Source of the DNA: Harmothoe impar
Lineage: Eukaryota; Annelida; Polychaeta; Phyllodocida; Polynoidae
Assembly: GCA_947462335.1 (NCBI GenBank)
Contig: OX381713.1
Location: 19,336,381 to 19,400,380, forward strand
Reading direction: 5' to 3'
Length of the DNA stretch: 64,000 bases
Shown here: positions 58,093 through 64,000 of the stretch, piece by piece
Numbering within the stretch: position 1 is the first letter of the stretch
Layout of the letters: each line of letters opens with the position of its first letter
Made by a program: the position numbers and the translations under genes
Notes under the pieces: generated by a model
Databases searched by the model: none
Seen by the model: the letters and a program-made list of their open reading frames with translations, nothing else
What the model was told of the DNA's origin: nothing

Positions 58093-58938
58093 TCAGTGCA
58101 ATTCTAATGCTCCACCTCGCCCCACTCGATCCATGATTCATATAAAGTATAAGAAATACAAACAAGATGGTTGTTAGGGTGACCATGACTAAGGCACTAA
58201 GGATTCTAGGGCCAGAGTCTAGAGTAGCTTTCATAACGGTTGTTACTCTAAGTTGAGTTAAGTCAGCAGCACATTACAGAGTGTCACTGGCTTAAGTCGT
58301 GCAGAAATCACAAAATAAACAGGTTAGTAAAAACTCTTAATATCTAAGGCTGGTATAACCAGCTTCGTTCGGTTTCAACTGGTGGGTGTGTACCTTTGAT
58401 TTGAATTAGATAAGCACCACCCATACTTAGAGATATACGACATAATTAACTCTTATAACCGCTTAAGGCCTTTTTTCAGATATTAGGGCCAATGAAAAAG
58501 ATTGCGCTTATTTCATGAGAAAACAAATAATACAGGTGATCATACTAATAAATGATCTTTCTAGACATTATCACCAATTCCCATAAAAAACAGGATCGGT
58601 TGAGATATATAAACACACGTGCTGGGTTCATACAGGCGTTCATGGTGAATATATTACGGAAACAATAATATTCAGATTCGCACAAAACACCAGTTTTAAC
58701 CCATGATGCACTATTCACACAAAGACAAGTTATTACATAATAATACGAGCAGTCATTTTGAAACATAATAGACCATACTGTTCAGTGTACCAAGCTTATC
58801 TCAACAAAATCGTAGAATGCTGTCGTACAAAAAAAAGGGGTGCATTTCACAAAAAAATTGTAGCAAATTTCTCATCTACCTAATTGTACAGAATACCTGT
58901 ATAAGGTCGTTTTAAGGGTAAAAATGACCATTGCACAA

Positions 58939-58979
58939 TAGATGGCTGAGACAGCCTCTGAAGTCATCTCAGCCATCTA
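58939..58979. repeat. 13-bp perfect hairpin
   Basis: TAGATGGCTGAGA and TCTCAGCCATCTA are separated by 15 nt, inside the right half of the hAT-like element. Confidence 0.8.
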
Positions 58980-59414
58980 AAAATTCTTTAATAATGGCTT
59001 GTTTTGTACCAAACCAAGATGTTATGTCTGATATTGACATGTAGATCACCTTGTGAGAATGTGTGCCTCATAGAATCACAATATTACCCATTTTTTGAAA
59101 ATCATTATTTAACTATTTACCCCCAAATCGTAGTATGTGTAATATTCTTATGTCCTTCTACAATACCGTAATTTATTTTTAGATTACTTATTGTTACAAC
59201 CACCCTTTACTGGGTAGTGGTATGATTATGTTATGGGCATGTGTCCTACGATCTCATTGTGAAATGATATCAAATTATTTGTACTACAGCCTTGGATGAT
59301 ACCTTGACTACTACCTGAAAGAAAAAACGATTTGCCCTGTTTTCCCTACAGACATGATTTTTTGTGGTCGTAGCCTTTCTGAGCTGTCGTACATTGTTAT
59401 GAATCGAGCCCCTG

Positions 59415-60794
59415 AGGGGTCTGGCTGTGGAATTTAGATGGCACAACGTATAAATACTATTGCCCAAATCACATAAAACAGAACAGCATTGTGTTCAAAC
59501 CAAACTTTGATTTGCTATACTCAGCTGATTCCTATTGTTTATCATATTTAGCAATGACATCTTGCATACTATAGCATATGATGCTGCCTATATGATTTAA
59601 GATTGAATTTGAAAAATCCTATCTTCATGATCAGTATTCCCTTGTCACTGTTCCTTTTTAGACAAAATGTATCTTCTAGGCAAAACTTTATCCTTAATGT
59701 CTTAATTGATCAAGCAGAATATAATCTTTCTTTCTCAGGAGATGGGACAGTAGTAAACTCTATTCCAATCAAGTCATGACAATATGTTACAATTGGATAG
59801 GTATACTCATATATGTAGCCAAAACTGCGGAATTTTACTGGGTGCCCATCTCAGAGAGTTAAAGAAACAGGAAAAGCCAGAAAATGCATTTTTCGAGCAT
59901 TTCTCAATGTTGGCAAATATTGCGTGGGAATGCAATTTTCCGAAAGCCCAAACTGTCCCCCATGTAATGAGGGTAATGACGCAATAATAGTTATACAATA
60001 AACAATACTATGAAAATACCTGAAAATTGGAAATTGGCCAACAGAAAAGATAAGGCGGACACCACTTTGTTGTGGCCTGACTCATACCGAATCAAATCAG
60101 GCTTTCTGTGGAATTTGATAATGGCAATAACCCGTGGGAATGTGGCATTTTAGCTACTTTGTAGCCGCTGCCAATTCCAAAATATAGTGAATCCTTCATG
60201 ATGTATAATCGAGAATATGTAAATCATTATTTTCTTATATTTATTCATTATGATGATCATATGTTGATTCAGCATGGCCAGGTCAATGTTGAATCCCTGA
60301 CGAATTATCAATGTTGATGACCTCAATAACAACCAAATGACATCTCTGTATCAATCATTGATATCATGTTACTGCACACATTACAGTTTGCCCACTGGGA
60401 CTGACCTCTGTTAAGCTGGCCTATGACATGATTCCAGAGTTGTACCCCCATTTAAAAAACAAAGCCACAGATAAGTGATATATTTTGCAGGTCCCTTATG
60501 CTAAATGACCTCACATAATTCACACAATCTCCACGGACATCAAGCAGTTACAAACTGGGGCCAACTTGTGTTGACCAATTGCAACAAACTCCAATTTTGC
60601 ATAACCATCACAATCACAGATGGTCGAGCACTGCTGCAATAATTAACAAAGATCTCTCAGGAATGTATGACTGTCCAAACATTATGTCAAGGGGTCTTTT
60701 TCATGTGATCAAGTTATGGAGTGACACCTCAAATGAGATTTATTGTAATTATAAGGATCAGACAGAGTGTACGACTATATGAAATTATCAGGGA
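59415..60794. other. unannotated noncoding sequence
   Basis: No gene recognised. TTTGCCCACTGGG near 60389 with CAATGTTGAATCC near 60284 resembles one end of the CCAGTGGGC MITE family, but a left end was not found. Confidence 0.4.
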
Positions 60795-61450
60795 GAAGTA
60801 GGGTTACCCTGCTGTAAATTATGTTGTCCCTGGCCCTGCTCGTCACACGTTCCTATTTGCAGTGGGGCTGAGTAAATATTACGGTAATGTGTGTCGTTAA
60901 TGGTAAGATCACATAGCTGGCCCCCGACAGCTGTCTGTGCTACTGGACGTATTAGCCCATTGGGCTATCAGTATACTGGGTATCAGGTAAGGAGCAGTGG
61001 GCGTGCCTCTCCCCAGCCCTGTCAATGACCGCTATATAACCCTCTCAAAGGGCCTCATCAGACCTGCCATAAGACCTTTCAGGGGGACCTCTTCAACTGC
61101 ATAAACAACAGTAACTGTGCCTGGGCACCCCTTTTTATTATCTCAAGCTATTGTCCTTGTTCCCCCCTCCAGTGGGACATAATGTTCCTGGAAACATATG
61201 AATTCTGACATGAATCATTATTCAACCAATAGAACCAATAAGAAATAGCAGAGAATATCTAATGGTCCTGACTGTTGATAGGACTGTTGATAGGCAAGGA
61301 CAACATCCTTGCAGATTTAGTATCTAATCAAGATTAAAAATTCTCATTATGGTCTGAGATAGGTGCACCCTTCCTTGCCTACTACCTCTTTCTTTCTTTT
61401 ATCCCTCATTTGATCATAGGGGCTGATCTAATCAGCATCTCAGATACAAT
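60795..61450 (+). repeat. block A, copy 5
   Basis: Closest to copy 3, including the identical 40 bp at 60926-60965. Other landmarks: CCTGCTGTAAATTATG, AGTATACTGGGTATCAGGTA, CTCTCCCCAGCCCTGTCAAT, and the right extension CCTTCCTTGCCTACTACC and TTTATCCCTCATTTGATC. Confidence 0.9.
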
Positions 61451-61746
61451 GCAACAGCTTATATTATTGGATAATGGTTGTATTGTCTTGGAAGTGTGAG
61501 CAGCTGCATAGATTGGTGGCAGCAAGTGACCAGTGGGGGTTCTAATGTGTTGCAACCCCTCCGCACACAGGTGAAGTCAGTGCCTGGAAATTGATGGTCC
61601 CTTGAGGGTGGATCCAAACTATTGGACAGCTTATGAGCAAAAGCAGACAAATCTAAACCCTCTCATTGGGAAGAAGAGTACGATTTAGTGCACAGATGTA
61701 AAACATCAACTAACCCCAGCCACTGTTTAAAACTTGGCTATACCCT

Positions 61747-61953
61747 ACACAGAGAAAAGAAGTAGAATCACTGTGACTTCTGACTTGATCACTTAAGTAA
61801 CTCTCCCTAACATTTGCAGGACTCTATAATAACTCTTTAATGAGACTCCCTAATGATTGGGGGTCACTTTAGAGTGATGAGGAGAGTTACCTCAGTGATC
61901 GAGTTCAAACGCCCATTTGGGAATCACCGTGATTCTACTTCTTTTCTGTGTGT
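61747..61953. mobile_element. 207-bp inverted-repeat element
   Basis: ACACAGAGAAAAGAAGTAGA then ATCACTGTGA at the left; ACACACAGAAAAGAAGTAGA then ATCACGGTGA on the opposite strand at the right. A second inner pair, TAACTCTCC and GGAGAGTTA, also faces inward. No target duplication seen. Confidence 0.8.
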
Positions 61954-62294
61954 AATGACGATTAAATATAGGGTTTGTTGTGATTCATTTTGCACACACC
62001 CTATGACGCATCCACACTCATAAGTACACATTTTATGTTTACTTAACTGCTACTAAGTGTACCTAATACATGTTTGTCGAGACCAAAATGCTATACGTCT
62101 CAGTAAACCACATACTTTCAAGCTCCAACTCAATGTGTGCTGAATCTACAGGGGGTCGTGAGCAGACACAGAAATATCCCAATGGACTGTAGATTTAGAT
62201 AGCAATCTACTAGGTACTGGTAGCCCAGAAGTGTCCACATTGCGGCATACCATAGACAGGGGCTTTTCCCATCAGCAGCCTCATAGTGGTCGCT

Positions 62295-62405
62295 GCAAAA
62301 ATGATAAGAAAGTTCTCTTCACATTGGTGTCTATTGGTCAAAAACCAGTCTGGCTGAAAAGTCTGTAACACCAGCCTTAAATACCAAGGACTGAGTTTTA
62401 AGTGT
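62295..62405 (+). repeat. block C, copy 4 (weak)
   Basis: TTCTCTTCACATTGGTGTC, AACACCAGCCTTAAATACCA resemble 54660-54740 and 43370-43450. Short and diverged. Confidence 0.45.
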
Positions 62406-63089
62406 GAATGATATTTTTCTTTCCTGTTTCTATTTAAGGTGCTCTGGCTCTCACTGAACTTTCACTGAATAGCTTTTTTAATAAGATGTTTAGGTATTCC
62501 GGCAGTCACAACATACTGCTTTTTACTATTACCATGATTAATGTACTAAAAATGTATGCGTTTTTTTATATATGTTTTACACAGAAAATAGACAATCACA
62601 ATGTTCTTGCTCCCTTGATACATGTGTCTCCGTATAAAATACATGCAAATTGGCCTCACCTATTGATGCATAGTTATTTCTATGATTGAACATAATGAAT
62701 TCTGCATCATGTAAGGTTCTACATAAGCATGTTTCTGTGTCCAAGCTGTGAATTGTGATTCAATATCATTTTGTTTTAACATTATCATATAACTGTAATA
62801 AACACTAAAAGGTTTCCAGAAAGAAATGTGCAGTAACAATCTCGATTTGTATAGATACCTGATTATGACCACCTAAAATACGATCTAAAAAGCTAAACAT
62901 GATAAGTTTGGTTTCTGACATTTAAGGTTCAATTTTAACTATCTGTCCCCTACCTTAGAGTATAGGTTGTGCCAAAAATCAGCTACCCTTTGCTGAACAT
63001 GAATTCTGTTTACCATTATTAATTAATAGAACAAAACTCATGTGAATGGGGACATTCATGGCATATCTCATAACACAATCATTGTTCTA
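62406..63089. other. unannotated noncoding sequence
   Basis: Nothing recognised. Confidence 0.4.
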
Positions 63090-63290
63090 AAAATAGGATT
63101 GGCATCTTTTAATAGCCTGTTAATTGGTCTTACGCTAATCAGGAAATTGACACTGCGGCATGCACGGAACATCTATATTTATTTCATTGATCTGCTTTCT
63201 CCATAAAAATAAGATGACAACTGGAATAAGCGGAACCATAATGTAGAAAGGCATTTCAGACCATTTTAAAACCACTCACAGAGGTGCGTG
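63090..63290 (+). repeat. block N, copy 2
   Basis: CTTTTAATAGCCTG, TTGACACTGCGGCATGCA, CTGCTTTCTCCATAAAAAT. Partner of 29575-29800. Confidence 0.65.
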
Positions 63291-63474
63291 CTTGTAGGTG
63301 GATTTAAAGCAGGAAGTCCTGAATGGTTTCATCAGTAGCCAATGACTACTGCTAGCTTGGATAAAGAAGTGTTATTTCAATAATGCAGCACTCATTTGGG
63401 ATTTTTATGAATTAAGATAATTGCTTGCCCTTTTTACTGCGTGGGCCTGCATGGTATGCTACCTTACCTGTGCT

Positions 63475-63611
63475 ACACTGTAAAAATATTCCATTGAATA
63501 TGCAAAGAATCGATGGACAATTTTACGGTGGATCATCATAAATGTGATTAAGGTGAGGCAGCGTAAAATCAACCAATTTTACTTTGAATATCTGTAATCC
63601 AATACAGTGAA
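63475..63611. mobile_element. possible small CACTG-ended element
   Basis: Begins CACTGTAAAAATATTCC and ends GGATTACAG-free TCCAATACAGTG; only CACTGTA is shared by both ends. GAATAT and TTTTAC words recur inverted inside. The left end resembles that of the 8909 element. Weak. Confidence 0.35.
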
Positions 63612-64000
63612 ACACAATTTATCTCACAGAGAAACACAGTTTATTTCACAGTGAAGCTATGTTTAATTGATGTTCAGTTTTATCACATCAGGTGGCAGTT
63701 GGTTTATAAAATGATTTTCATGGACGCTATGAACACCATTTTTGTGGTGATGAGAAATATATACATATACACAGCTGTAAGGGTTGCTCTGTAGCCATTC
63801 TAGAGTGACTTCTACTCATGAACTGACATTACAAAGTGTCATGCAGCATTCTATAAGGCCCTTATGGACCAATTCCTAATGATTAGTCCTGAAGTCTTGG
63901 CACTAAGATCATATTGCTGATTGGACATGGTACCAAATTGGGCATGCAACCATATTGAACATGGACATAGGTATAGGGGGATAAATGAACTGAAAAATAC
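63612..64000. other. unannotated noncoding sequence
   Basis: Nothing recognised up to the window end. Confidence 0.4.

Larger units (their letters stand above)
54946..58792 (-). mobile_element. CR1/L2-like LINE, nearly full coding region
   Basis: It runs on the minus strand from about 58792 (5') to a (CAAT)n tail at 54946-54964. Short tandem-repeat tails instead of poly(A) are typical of CR1/L2-type LINEs. AGCTTATCTCA occurs on both sides (54926-54936 and 58793-58803), close to the expected target duplication but imperfectly placed on the 3' side. No ORF1 was recognised; about 700 bp precede the endonuclease frame. The LINE interrupts the hAT-like element, so it is younger than that element. 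Confidence 0.85.
54780..59414. mobile_element. hAT-like MITE (GGGGCTCGATTCATAA ends), split by a LINE
   Basis: CTGGGGCTCGATTCATAA at the left; CAGGGGCTCGATTCATAA on the opposite strand at the right, each followed by TGTACGA. The halves are 54780-54945 and about 58793-59414. CAGGGG ends suit hAT elements, but the flanking 8-mers (ATAGACCT and AGGGGTCT) match only partly. Confidence 0.8.

Noticed and set aside
60265..60405. Further CCAGTGGGC-family MITE
   Set aside because: Only one end is recognisable.

Overview
This is an AT-rich, intron- or intergenic-type stretch of a metazoan nuclear genome. It carries no bacterial-style gene layout, no rRNA, no convincing host protein-coding exon and no functional tRNA. 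The only protein-coding signal I trust comes from retroelements: a Penelope-like element fragment with a GIY-YIG endonuclease, one nearly complete non-LTR retrotransposon, and one decayed one. The mixture of Penelope, CR1/L2-like LINEs, hAT-like, TTAA-type, CACTG-type and many short inverted-repeat elements fits a marine invertebrate (lancelet, echinoderm, hemichordate, mollusc and similar). The sequence alone does not let me name the species.

Layout. 0.26-1.3 kb: a 5'-truncated Penelope-like element next to a short inverted-repeat element. 5.4-6.5 kb: an 855-bp inverted-repeat element and a MITE. 8.5-10 kb: a nest in which a CACTG element carrying duplicated tRNA-Arg-like units sits inside a MITE. 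12.5-13.9 kb: a cluster of fold-back sequences, including a perfect 43-bp hairpin, then a MITE. 15.7-16.4 kb: a TTAA element. 20.9-22.8 kb: a decayed LINE. 28.3-29.5 kb: three MITEs in a row, one a hAT type with an exact 8-bp target duplication. 35.7-36.8 kb: an inverted-repeat element containing a 133-bp tandem repeat and a kappaB-CRE-kappaB-like cluster. 52.5-54.2 kb: a minisatellite in both orientations, then a second TTAA element. 54.8-59.4 kb: a hAT-like element split by a nearly intact LINE on the minus strand.

The main observation is what lies between the mobile elements. At least twelve families of non-repetitive-looking noncoding blocks (labelled A, B, C, D, E, F, G, H, I, J, M, N here) recur two to five times, nearly always on the same strand and largely in the same order. 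For example J-G-I-D-I at 8.5-19.2 kb recurs at 31.0-39.4 kb, and E-F at 47.4-48.0 kb recurs at 50.5-51.1 kb. This suggests that most of the window is an old, diverged tandem array of kilobase-scale noncoding units, later separated by transposon insertions. Some copies act as empty-site references for the insertions in their paralogues. Alignments between copies contain indels that are not multiples of three, so the similarity is not coding. Whether the blocks are conserved regulatory DNA, noncoding transcripts or just old duplications cannot be decided here. All block boundaries were read by eye and are approximate.
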